This document shows, piece after piece, positions 49,201 through 60,084 of a stretch of 64,000 nucleotides of DNA (within the stretch, counting starts at the first letter, position 1; each line of letters begins with the position of its first letter). The stretch covers positions 24,172,221 through 24,236,220 of the forward strand of contig NW_025062479.1 in the NCBI RefSeq assembly GCF_000002995.4, in the 5' to 3' direction. The translations under genes and the position numbers were made by a program. Origin of the DNA: Brugia malayi. Lineage: Eukaryota; Nematoda; Chromadorea; Rhabditida; Onchocercidae. The notes under the pieces were generated by a model. It was not told where the DNA came from. It saw only the letters and a list, made by a program, of their open reading frames with translations, and did no database searches.

Positions 49201-52200
49201 GAATTATAAAAAATTTAAAAGATTTTAATTTTAATATACATTTAATAATTACTTTTCTCAAAAAATATAAAAAAATTACAGCAGGATAGGTTGATGATAA
49301 CAATTTTAATTTATTAATCTTCATTTAAGAAATAAAATAATTTGTTAATTTGCTAAATTTAAAAAACTTTCATTTACATTTCAAAAAATTTTTTTTGGCT
49401 ATAATTAATATATAAATAATTAATATTTTAGAATTAAAAAATTTCTGCAATTTTTTTTTATATCTAATTATAATAATATACTTGAAATGATTATTTTTTT
49501 TCCACTTTGCATGATGCACAATTGTATGAATAAAAATTTTTAGGACAAAAATTTTAATTAAAAAAAAAAAATTGTAAAAAAATGAAAGAAAGAAATTTAA
49601 ATATTTTACATCTCTTTTTTTTTACACATTGTTTTATTTTTCTATTTAATTTTTTTTTTATTAAAAATATATAAAAGTAAATAATATTATCATTGTTTTA
49701 TTGTTCGCTGCATAAATTAAATTGATAAATGATAGTTTTATTTAAAATTTTTAAAATTTTATTTCAAATTAACTTGATAAATAATAATTTTATTTTAATT
49801 TATTAATTTTTATTTTCAATTAAATTTTAAAAAATGATAATTTTAATTTTAATGCTATAAATTTATTCATTTTTTATAAGATATACCAAATTATTATAAC
49901 AATATTGTTGACAATATTTTACCTTTTCATAGCTATCACACCTGTTTACAATAATGTTTACAATTTATTATTTACAATAATAAATAAAATCTATTATATC
50001 ATATGATCCAGAATAATTCCAATGCTAATTTTAATCTAATAAATGACACAAAAATTTTATTTATTTCCGAATGTTCATTTTGTTTACTTATTGAAATTGA
50101 TCAATTGTACTAAAGAATCTATTCATTGGGAATAAAATTATTTATAGAATTAAAAAAAGAAAAAATAGTTAAAAATTAATTCCTAAGTTCAAGTACACAA
50201 AAAAAAAATAATCTAATTAAGAATTAAATTATTTCTAGAATCAAAAAAAGAAGAATGGCTAAAAATTAATTCCTAAATTATATGCAAAAAAAAAAATAAT
50301 CTATTTTAGTGTAAATATGGATGAAATTAAAAAAAGAAATTTTCTTCCTTTCTTGTTGTTGTTCTTTTTTTTTTTTTTTTATAGCTATTCTATTTGTTTA
50401 CAACAATAGCATTGTTTTTTTTTTTTATTTTTTCATCTTTTTTTTTTAAATTTTTTGATAACTAAAAAAAAAAAAGGAAAGGAAAACAAATTTTTATTAA
50501 TTGATGGTAGGATATTTGATCAAAATTTAGTAATTTCAGTGGTTTTTTTTTTTTTTTTTTTTGTTGTGGTGGTTGTTTTGTTTTGTTTTTGAATACCTCA
50601 AAGAAGGTTGTTCATAAATATTGGTTTGTGTGGTGGAAGATGTAATAGTAGTGGTAGTATTGGTAGTATTGGTAGACGTAGGATCGGTCAAACTGGGTAG
50701 TGACCTGCGCCTGAAGAACCAGGACACTTGAGGATCATTTTGATGTCGTGCAACCGAGAATGGACCAAATGAAACTTGGCGGAAACGTTCCAAACGGCTC
50801 AATTGTCGTCGTAGTTGTTGCATGTATAGAGCTAATGTTTCGTCATCCAACTTCAAAAAAATAAAATCAAATTATAAAATTATAAATTTAAAAAAAATTT
50901 ATTTTTACTTAAACTTTTTTTCTTCCACTTTCATTTAATTTAATTGTCAATATTTATTTAATTTGATAATAAGACTTTTCATAATTTTAAATAAGTAAAA
51001 ATTGATTAATCTAAAATTATTTTTTTTATCATTTCTTTTCTTTAATATAATTTTTAATTAAATTTTTTTAATTTTGACTTTATCGATCTTTCTTTCTTTT
51101 TTGTTCAATAATAAATATTATTTAGTTTAACAACAAGACTTTTCATAATTTTAAATAAGTAAATATTTGATAAATCTACAATCATTCCTTATCATTTATA
51201 TCATATATTTTCTTTGATATAATTTACAATTAAAATTTTCAACTTTAACCTTATGCAAAATATCGATCTTTCTTCTTTTTTTAACTTAATAATAAATATT
51301 ATTTAATTTGACAACAACACTTTTTATAATTTTAAATCAGTAAACATTAATATTTTAAATAAGTAATAAATAAATTTTAAATAAGTAAACATTAATAAAT
51401 TTACAAACATTTCTTATCATTTATATCATATATTTTCTTTGATTTAATTTCTAATCAAAATTTTCAACTTTAACCTTACGCAAATATCGGTCTCTCTTCT
51501 TTTTTTAATTTAATAATAAATATTATTTGGTTAACAACGAGACTTTTTATAATTTCAAATAAGTAAACATTAATTAAACTTTTAAATCAGTAAACATTAA
51601 TATTTTAACCAAGTAAACATCAATAAATCTACAATCATTTCTTATCATTTATATCATATATTTTCTTTGATTTAATTTCTAATTAAAATTTTCAACTTTA
51701 ACCTTATGCAAATATCGGTCTCTCTTCTTTTTTTAATTTAATAATAAATATTATTTGGTTTAACAACAAGACTTTTTTATAATTTTAAGTAAGTAAACAT
51801 TAATTAAACATTTAAATAAGTTTTAAATCAGTAAACATTAATGTTTTAAACAGATAACAAATAAATAAATAAATTTTAAATAGGTAAACATCAATAAATC
51901 TACAATCATTTCTTATCATTTATATCATATATTTTCTTTGATTTAATTTCTAATTAAAATTTTCAACTTTAACCTTATGCAAATATCGATATTTGAGTAT
52001 ATTTGTTGATAGTCTATTATAAACCAACGATGGATTTTCATACATTGGTTCCTCATTTTCTGCTTCAATTTTTTGCACCAAATTTTTATCATCAATACTA
52101 GCTGATGATCGTCGCCTTCTTGATCTTTTGATATAACGCCCTGTTAAAAAAAAAAAAAATTAACAAAAAAAAAATTTTTTTAAATTATTAATTGAAAATA

Positions 52201-55200
52201 TTATTTAAAGAAAAAAAAAAAGATAGAATAAGACTAAATTGTATTTCTTTAGTTAAATTTTCTTTTATTTTGTTTTTATTTTCAAATAAATTAAATGGTT
52301 AATTTTTTTTCTTATTTCAATTTAATTTACAGTATTCAAATTATATTTGCAGTTTTTTTTTTTTTTTTTTTTCTTTCTTTTATTCATTGATAACAAATAT
52401 TTACTTTTGTAGCTTGGACAGGTAATGAATTAATTGATTACAACTACACTTATCATTGATGATAATTTAAAATCAAAAGGAAAGACAAATGAATGAGTAA
52501 TTAGTTTAATAGAGTAGTGAAATAGATAAGTGATAAAATAAGCAAACATACTTGAATGAGCAATTACTTTAATAGAGTAATTAAATAAGTAAGTGAGAAA
52601 ATAAGTAAACATACTTATCACTAGTGATAATTTAAGATAAAAAAAGATGATTGAGTTAATTACTTTAACAGAATAGTCAAATAATTGATAAAATAATCAC
52701 TAATGATAATTTAAAATCAAAAGAAAAGAAAATGAATGAGACTTTAATAGAGTAGTCCATTAAGTGATAAAATAAATAAACATACTTATCACTGATAATA
52801 ATTTAAAATCAAAAAAAGAAATGAATGAGACTTTAATAGAGTAGTCCATTAAGTGATAAAATAAGTAAACATACTTATCACTGATAATAATTTAAAATCA
52901 AAAAGAAGAAATGAATGGGCAATTACTGTAATGGAGTAGTTGAATAAGTAAGTGATAAAATAAGTGAACACACACTTATCACTGATGATAATTTAAGATA
53001 AAAAAAGATGAATAAGTAATTATTTTAATGGAGTAATCAAATAAGTGACAAAATAAGTAAACAATAAACAAATAACTATTAGAAGCTTTTTTCGCCTAGT
53101 TATTTGATTAATTTATTAAAAATAAGTGTATGTAAGATATTGTTTGTAAAAGTTAACTTATCATTTGAACTATTTACTATGCAATTATTACTACTCTAAA
53201 TTAGAATATGATAAAAAAGATTAGTAAGGGTAATATCTGGGTAAAGTAATCCCAGTTAAAATATTTCTAAATGATAAACTAAATTTAAGATATAAACAAA
53301 TCAACAATTATATCAAATGTTATTTCATTTTTTTTATTAATCAAAAAATTTTGATCCGTAAAGAATAACTTTAATGGAGTAATCAAATAAATAAGTGATA
53401 AAATAAGTAAACACACTTATCAGTAATGATAATTTAAAATGAAAAGAAAAGAAAAAGAATGAGACTTTAATAGAGTAGTCAATTAAGTGACAAAATAAGT
53501 AAACATGCTTATCACTAGTGATAATCTAAGTGGCAAAAAAAAAATTATTTTAAAAATTTTATTAGGAAATAAATTTTTGCTTATTTGATTATAATTAAAT
53601 TGAATTATATTAAATTAACAAAAATGATAAATGCTTACCTCGACTGAGACTACGAGAAGGTTTTGCTCGATGACAATCACTTGGACTTGCTGTACCACTC
53701 TAAATTATTAATTAATAATTTTCAAATATCTAAAATTAATTTAAATATCTAAAATTAATTAATTTAACAATGTAAACATTAATAAAATATTTTTATATTT
53801 TGTTACAAAAGAAAAAAAAAACTTAAGTAACAAAGTTAAATTTCTTTTTTAATTTAAATTCTTGGCTAAACGAGAAATACAACAAATTTTAAATTAATTT
53901 TTTTTTGCAAAAGTTTTTTAAAAAAAGAAAGTGTAAAGATAAAATGATGAACTCTTATCCTACGGCAGATTTCAATTTTTTCCGCTGCATGCAACTTGCG
54001 CTGCAAGTCGGCATATTTCTGCAATTCAGCTTCACGATTTCGTAGCATTTTATCGATCATTGTGTGACGCTGTTTATTACTATCTCTGTTATCTTCATTT
54101 TCACCATTTCTGATATCATCCAGCTAAAATGAATTAATAATAATGAAGTGATCAGAGCAATCAATGATAATGAAATGATCAAGAAATCGATGATAATAAA
54201 ATGATCAGAGCAATCAATGATAATGAAATGATCAAGAAATCGATGATAATAAAATGATCAGAGCAATCAGTGATGATGGAATGATCAAGAAATCGATGAT
54301 AACAAAATGATCAGAGCAATCAATGATAATGGAATGATAAAAGCAATCAGTGATAATGAAGTGATCAGAGCAATCAATGATAATGGAATGACAAAAGCAA
54401 TCAGTGATAATGAAGTGATCAGAGCAATCAGTGATGATGGAATGATCAAGAAATCGATGAAAGTGAAATGATCACAGCAATCAATGATAATGGAATGATT
54501 AAAGCAATCAGTGATAATTAAATGATCAGAGCAATCAGTGACGATGGAATGATCAAGAAATCGATGATAACAAAATGATCAGAGTAATCAATGATGATAA
54601 AATGATCAAAGCAGTCAGTGATAATGAGATGATCAAGCGATGAGTGACAATAGAATGATCAAGAAATCGGTGATAATGAAGTGATCTTAGCGATCAATGA
54701 TAATGAAGTGATCAAGAAATCGATGATAATAAAATGATCAGAGCAATCAATGATAATGAAATGATCAAGAAATCGATGATAATAAAATGATCAGAGCAAT
54801 CAATGATAATGAAATGATCAAGAAATCAATGAAAGTGAAATGATCAGAGCAATCAATGATAGTGGAATGATTAAAGCAATCAGTGATAATAAAATGATCA
54901 GAGCAATCAATGATAGTGGAATGATTAAAGCAATCAGTGATAATGAAATGATCAGAGCAATCAGTGATGATGAAATGATCAAGAAATCGATGAAAGTGAA
55001 ATGATCACAGCAATCAATGATAATGGAATGATTAAAGCAATCAGTGATAATTAAATGATCAGAGCAATCAGTGACGATGGAATGATCAAGAAATCGATGA
55101 TAACAAAATGATCAGAGTAATCAATGATGATAAAATGATCAAAGCAGTCAGTGATAATGAGATGATCAAGCGATGAGTGACAATAGAATGATCAAGAAAT

Positions 55201-58068
55201 CGGTGATAATGAAGTGATCTTAGCGATCAATGATAATGAAGTGATCAAGGCATCAAAGCAATCAATGATGATGAAATGATCAAGAAATGAGTGATAACGA
55301 AATGATCACAGCGATAAGTGATGATGAAACGATCAAGAAATCAATGATAATCAAATAATCAGAGCAATCAGTGGTAATGAAATGATCAGAGTGATCAGTG
55401 ATAATAAGATGATCAATGGTCAAGCAAACAGTGATAATAAAGTGATCAAAGCACTCAGTGATAATGAAGTGATCAAGGCAGTCAATGATAATGAAATAAT
55501 CAGAGCAAATGAGATGATCATGCAACCAGTGATAATAAAATGATCAGAGCGATCAGTGATAATGAAATGATCAATGGTCAAACAAATAGTGATAATGAAG
55601 TGATCAAAGCAATCACTTCAATTCAATCATTCAATTTCTATTTAAGTTTTAATCAAAGTATACAAATATGTTTTATCGTTTTTTGATTTCCTTCGAATTA
55701 AATTCAATAATAAATTTTGTAAATTTAATAACAAATTTTTAATCAAAATTCGTTCTATAAAAATATATGTATAACTTTTTGTGAAATTTTTGTAAATATT
55801 GAAAAAAAAAAATAAATTATATACAATTTTTTTTATAAGTTTATTAATTTTCATGCACTCAACTTTTTTCATATTTTATAATTAGTTGAATTTTAATAAT
55901 AATAATTATTATTTTTTAACCATTATATTTAATTCTAAATTCAATCTTATAATGACAAATATTTTGTGATATTATTTACAAAAAAAAGAAAAAATTGACA
56001 ATAAATATTTATGGAATAATAGTTTATCAATTAAATTTCATATTTTATAAATTTAAAATTTAAAATAAATTACTATAATGTTTGTTTTAATAGCTTTTGT
56101 AACTTAAAAATAATCCATTTCATTTTGTTTTTCTCCCAGTAATTAAATTAAACTTTATTTTATTCAAAAAAAAAAAATAATTTAAAATTGAAACATATTT
56201 TGTTTACTTCTTCTCTATAATCACAAAAGTTAAAGAAATATTTTTATGATTATTAAAATAATTTCTCAAAAAATTATTATAATAAAAAATTATTAAAATA
56301 ATTTTTCAATAATTTATTATTCAACCGTAAAAAGAAAAGATACAACAACAAAAGAAAAAAAAAAACTAATAAATTATTTAAAAATAAAAAAAAATAGAAT
56401 TTTTTTTTTTTTTGAAATTACTCGAATAGTTGTTGAATAAAACTGTAAATTTTGATAAAAAATAATTTTCCCTAAATTTTGATAAAAAAAATTTTTCCGC
56501 TTTTTTTTTTTTTAATTTAAATTCATTTTCGCATTTGATTTTTTTGCTTTTCAATTTAATTTTTCAAACGAAAGAAAAAAGCAAATCAATTTGCGCTAAT
56601 TTATGATTGATAAACTGAACTTTCAATAACTAATTGTCGTAAAAATTGAAATGAAGCAAAAAAAAAAAAAAAAAATGGTGAAAAATTTTTTCAATTATAA
56701 TTTCCAATTTTTATTTTAGTACCATAAACTTTTCAAACTAACAAAATGAAGCAAAAAAATAAAATTTTCTTTGATTAATATATTATCGTTAAAAATAATA
56801 AATTATCATCGTTAAAAATAATAAATTATGGATGTTTGATATGAATTAATTAAATTAACTAAAATATTTTTTACATTTATTTAAATTTAATTTCATATTT
56901 TGAAGTAGCATTTCCCATTTAACTAATTATCATTAAAATTGAAATGAAATAAAAAAAAAATTGTTGAAAAAATTTTAAATTATAATTTCTAATTTATATT
57001 TCAGTACCATAAAATTTTAAAAACTAACAAAATGAAGCAAAAAAATAAAATTTCCTTTAATTAATATTAATTTATCATTATTAAAAATAATAAATTATGG
57101 ATGTTTGATATGAAATTTATTAAATTAATAAAAAATGCATTCACATTTATTTAAATTTAGTTTCATATTTTTAAAATGTTTTTACATTTAAATTTCATTT
57201 CATTTAATTGATCAATAAGCATTCGAGAATTATGCTAAACAAAAATTCAATATAATTTTGCAAATTGATTTTTTGAATTTTTTTTTTTTTGAATTTTTAA
57301 ATTGATATGATTTTCACTTTTCATCATGTAAGTAATCAATTATTTACAAAAAAAAATACTAATTATTCAATTTTGAATGAAACAAAATATAATTTCACAT
57401 TTTGAATGAAAAAAAAAAAAAGAAAAAAAGGATAAAGTTTAATGATATATTAAAAAATAAAGTATTTAAAAAAATATATTAAATACTAAAATGAAGTATT
57501 GAAAAAATATATTAAATATTAAAATAAAGTTTTAAAAAAATATTAAATATTAAAATAAAAAATATTTAAAAAATTACGATAGTACTTTAAAAGTAAAAAG
57601 TTTAGTGCAAAATATAAAAGTGTCGTTTTTTGTTTTTTTCAAAAAAAAATTTTATTAATTATTAAAATTTAAATTTTGTTTTTTTTTTTTTGCAAAAAAT
57701 TTACCCAATTTTAACCTTTATTAATATTTAATAATTTTTTTTGATAAATGAATCAAACTTCATTGTAAATATGAACTAATCAAATTTAAATATAGCTTTA
57801 ATTATATAATTAATTTAGCAGATGTATTATCTACAAAAAATAAATTTAAATTTAATTAAAAAAATCAAATTGAATTTATATTTAATTTAATTTAAATAAA
57901 TTTAATTTAAAAAAACAAAAACAAAAAGAGAGAGAGAAGTCTTACCAAGCCGATATTCCTTAGATGACGTTGCATATGCGGCATTGCAAAATATTGGCGC
58001 AAATGTACATCGTACAATGGATTATAGTTATCCAATAAATCGTCATTCATTGTAATAGTGGAAGTCAT
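43255..58068 (-). CDS. ERICH3-like glutamate-rich protein, about 1635 aa, nine exons
   Basis: Exons: 58068-57946, 54123-53953, 53699-53639, 52140-51974, 50850-50597, 48955-48749, 48452-44645, 44474-44378, 43274-43255. The total is 4908 nt with all phases consistent. Residues 17-41 (NPLYDVHLRQYF...MQRHLRNIGL) match the pattern I know from the N-terminus of vertebrate ERICH3, a glutamate-rich protein reported in primary cilia. Residues 60-98 form a probable coiled coil (RNREAELQKYADLQRKLHAAEKI). A second helical, basic region (174-220, MQQLRRQLSRLERFRQ) and S/T-rich linkers follow. Exon 48452-44645 supplies 1270 residues of acidic E/D/S/I-rich, probably disordered tail, with TPVRK and TPVKG motifs resembling proline-directed kinase sites. 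I see no DUF4590 domain. The weakest donor is GTTCAT at 53952; the last exon (REHSIS) could be replaced by the candidate at 41324-41185. Membership of the ERICH3 family is inferred from short similarity. Confidence 0.8.
43575..44396. repeat. Tandem arrays (about 105 bp x 4, then 54 bp x 7) carrying a 5' splice site
   Basis: On the minus strand the 54-bp unit reads GAAGTTATCACTGTAAACA, then (G/A)TAAGTG, then TTTAGTGATAATGACAAATA. The copy nearest exon 44474-44378 supplies its last bases and the GTAAGT donor at 44377. Of the seven copies, some keep GTAAGT and others have ATAAGT (plus strand CTTACTG versus CTTATTG), so the donor is intact only in a subset. Further into the intron a 105-bp relative follows at 43580-43990. 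The 154-aa plus-strand ORF here is a periodicity artefact. Confidence 0.95.
51000..51985. repeat. About 225-255 bp x 4-5 tandem repeat carrying a 5' splice site
   Basis: In minus-strand sense each unit contains the last bases of exon 52140-51974 and its donor, ATTTGCATAAG|GTTAAAG, followed by TTGAAAATTTTAATT. Copies of this junction lie near 51974 (the used one), 51715, 51480 and 51255, with a decayed one near 51080. The remainder of the unit holds AAATGATAAGAAATGATTGT-like and TTTACTTATTTAAAA sequence. Confidence 0.92.
52430..53545. repeat. Intronic tandem repeat of about 85-115 bp
   Basis: In the 53638-52141 intron of the ERICH3-like gene. Units carry GAGACTTTAATAGAGTAGTC, AAGTGATAAAATAAGTAAAC, ATACTTATCACTGATAATAA and TTTAAAATCAAAA. 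Copies cluster at 52440-53060 and again at 53365-53530, with unrelated sequence between. Confidence 0.9.
54130..55620. repeat. Minisatellite of 27-53 bp units with TGATCA and TGATAA, next to an acceptor
   Basis: The array occupies 1.5 kb directly upstream (in gene sense) of exon 54123-53953. Units combine AATGATCAGAGCAATCA, (A/G)TGATAATGAAATGATC and AAGAAATCGATGATAATAAA. There is a higher order: a segment of about 235 bp beginning TGGAATGATTAAAGCAATCA at 54491 recurs at 55024, 533 bp later, practically unchanged. The array stops only 5-15 bp short of the branch/acceptor region. Confidence 0.95.
55625..57940. other. Remainder of the first intron of the ERICH3-like gene
   Basis: AT-rich, no exon seen. 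A duplicated block (AGTACCATAAA, AACTAACAAAATGAAGCAAA, AAATTATGGATGTTTGATAT) lies at about 56640-56900 and 56930-57180. AAATATTAAAATAAAG words repeat at 57430-57570. Confidence 0.6.
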
Positions 58069-58164
58069 ATATGAATAATTGATGCTCAGTTAAATTTTTT
58101 AGCAGTAATTATCAGAATTAATAAATATGTAAAAATGTAAATTTTATTTCCAAAAAAAAAAAAT

Positions 58165-58240
58165 TTTTTCCCTGATCAATCGATCAATCAATCAATCAAT
58201 CAATAAATCGATGAATCAATTTGATAAATCAAATTGATTT
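58165..58240. repeat. (AATC)n tract and 10-bp inverted repeat just upstream of the ERICH3-like gene
   Basis: AATC tetranucleotides from about 58167 are followed by a perfect inverted repeat, AATCAATTTG (58214-58223), 6-bp loop, CAAATTGATT (58230-58239). It lies about 150 bp upstream of the predicted start codon, in the expected promoter region. I looked for an X-box (GTTNCC...RGNAAC), typical of nematode ciliary genes, in this upstream stretch and did not see one. Confidence 0.75.
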
Positions 58241-58779
58241 ATTCTTCTGTTTTCTTTTTGTTGTTCAAAATGAGTGTTTATTTTTTTGGGAATGTAATTT
58301 GATTTAACTATTTCGATAGAATATGATGAAAATGTTTGTTTGTTTACAACATAAAAAAGTAAACAATAAATTTTAGTAATAAATAAATTTTTAATATTGC
58401 ATTAAATGTGAAAAAAATAATAAAAGATATTAATATCAATTATTTCCAAAAGTATAATATTAATTAATTTCCAATTTAATTTTTTTTTCCTCCCTTTTTT
58501 TCTTCTCTTTTATTTATTTATTTTTTTGTTTGTTTGCAGATAATATTGAAAAAATTTTTTCAACAATTAACAAATTTGATAATTGTTTGATACAGTAAAG
58601 TAATTATGAATCCTGAAAATAAAATAATTTTTAAATTTAATCATTAAAAATTATTTATAATATACAATCGTAAATACATTTTTTTGAAAAATTTATTATT
58701 GTAATATTTTTTTTTTTTTAAATGAAAAATAAAAATATAAACAAAAAAAAAAAAGAAAAGAAAAATATTTTTTTCATAT

Positions 58780-59145
58780 GTAATTAAATAATGCAAAAAT
58801 AATTAGTAATTGAATTTGAATAATTAAATAAAGCAAAAATAATTAGTAATTGAATTTGAATAATTAAATAAAGCAAAAATAATTGGTAATTGAATTTGAA
58901 TAATTAAGTAAAGCAAAAATAATTAGCAATTGAATTTGAAAAATTAAATAAAGCAAAAAAAATTAGTAATTGAACTTGAATAATTAAACAATGCAAAAAT
59001 AATCGGTGATTGAATTTGAATAATTAAATAATGCAAAAATAATCGGTGATTGAATTTGAATAATTAAATAAAGCAAAAATAATTAGTAATTGAACTTGAA
59101 TAATTAAATAATGCAAAAATAATTACTATTTAAATTTGAATTAAA
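58780..59145. repeat. 40-bp minisatellite, about eight copies
   Basis: Unit AATTAGTAATTGAATTTGAA plus TAATTAAATAAAGCAAAAAT, exactly 40 bp, with single-base variants (AATCGGTGATTG in some copies). Begins about 700 bp upstream of the ERICH3-like gene start. Confidence 0.93.
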
Positions 59146-59261
59146 TTATGACAGTTGACAAAAAACAAAAACAAAAACAAAAAAAAAGAGAAAATAATCG
59201 ATTCGTTGCATAAAATTGAATTTTTCTAACAAATCATATGTCAATTATTTATCTATCAAAA

Positions 59262-60035
59262 TCAAATACTTCAAATATATCCAAACACATACATACATAC
59301 ACGCACAGACAGACACGTCACATACAGACACAGACATGGGGACACATCAAAAACTTCAAGTATATCCAAACACATACATACATACACGCACAGACAGACA
59401 CGTCACATACAGACACAGACATGGGGACACATCAAAAACTTCAAGTATATCCAAACACATACATACATACACGCACAGACAGACACGTCACATACAGACA
59501 CAGACATGGGGACACATCAAAAACTTCAAGTATATCCAAACACATACATACATACACGCACAGACAGACACGTCACATACAGACACAGACATGGGACACA
59601 TCAAAAACTTCAAGTATATCCAAACACATACATACATACACGCACAGACAGACACGTCACATACAGACACAGACATGGGGACACATCAAAAACTTCAAGT
59701 ATATCCAAACACATACATACATACACGCACAGACAGACACGTCACATGCAGACACAGACATGGGGACACATCAAATACTTCAAATATATCCAAACACATA
59801 CATACATACACGCACAGACAGACACGTCACATACAGACACAAACATGGGGACACATCAAAAACTTCAAGTATATCCAAACACATACATACATACACGCAC
59901 AGACAGACACGTCACATACAGACACAGACATGGGGACACATCAAAAACTTCAAGTATATCCAAACACATACATACATACACGCACAGACAGACACGTCAC
60001 ATGCAGACACAGACATGGAGACACAGACAAACACT
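59262..60035. repeat. 85-bp GC-richer minisatellite, nine copies
   Basis: The unit contains CATCAAAAACTTCAAGTATA, TCCAAACACATACATACATA, CACGCACAGACAGACACGTC and ACATACAGACACAGACATGG. It is about 41% G+C, twice the background, and strongly A+C-rich on the plus strand. Copies are nearly identical; one near 59594 lacks a G (84 bp). The unit is itself made of ACAT, ACAC and ACAG tetranucleotides, so it probably grew from a simple repeat. Because 85 is not a multiple of 3 and the unit has no stops, all three plus frames stay open (ORFs of 273 and 313 codons). No evidence of a gene. Confidence 0.97.
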
Positions 60036-60058
60036 AAGTGTCACATCATGATGCATCG

Positions 60059-60077
60059 TGTCACATCCTATGTGACA
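60059..60077. repeat. Perfect 8-bp inverted repeat TGTCACAT/ATGTGACA
   Basis: TGTCACATCCTATGTGACA has 8-bp perfect arms with a 3-bp loop, directly after the 85-bp array and preceded by GTGTCACATCATGATGCATC, so the TGTCACATC word occurs twice. It may mark the array boundary or be a protein-binding dyad. Confidence 0.75.
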
Positions 60078-60084
60078 GCAAAAA

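Noticed and set aside
53963..53972. GTAGGATAAG as the donor of exon 54123-53953
   Set aside because: Using it (phase 1) brings a TGA into the next exon, whereas the GTTCAT at 53952 keeps all downstream phases open.
59262..60035. CRISPR-like array
   Set aside because: Units are directly adjacent with no unique spacers, and the genome is eukaryotic.
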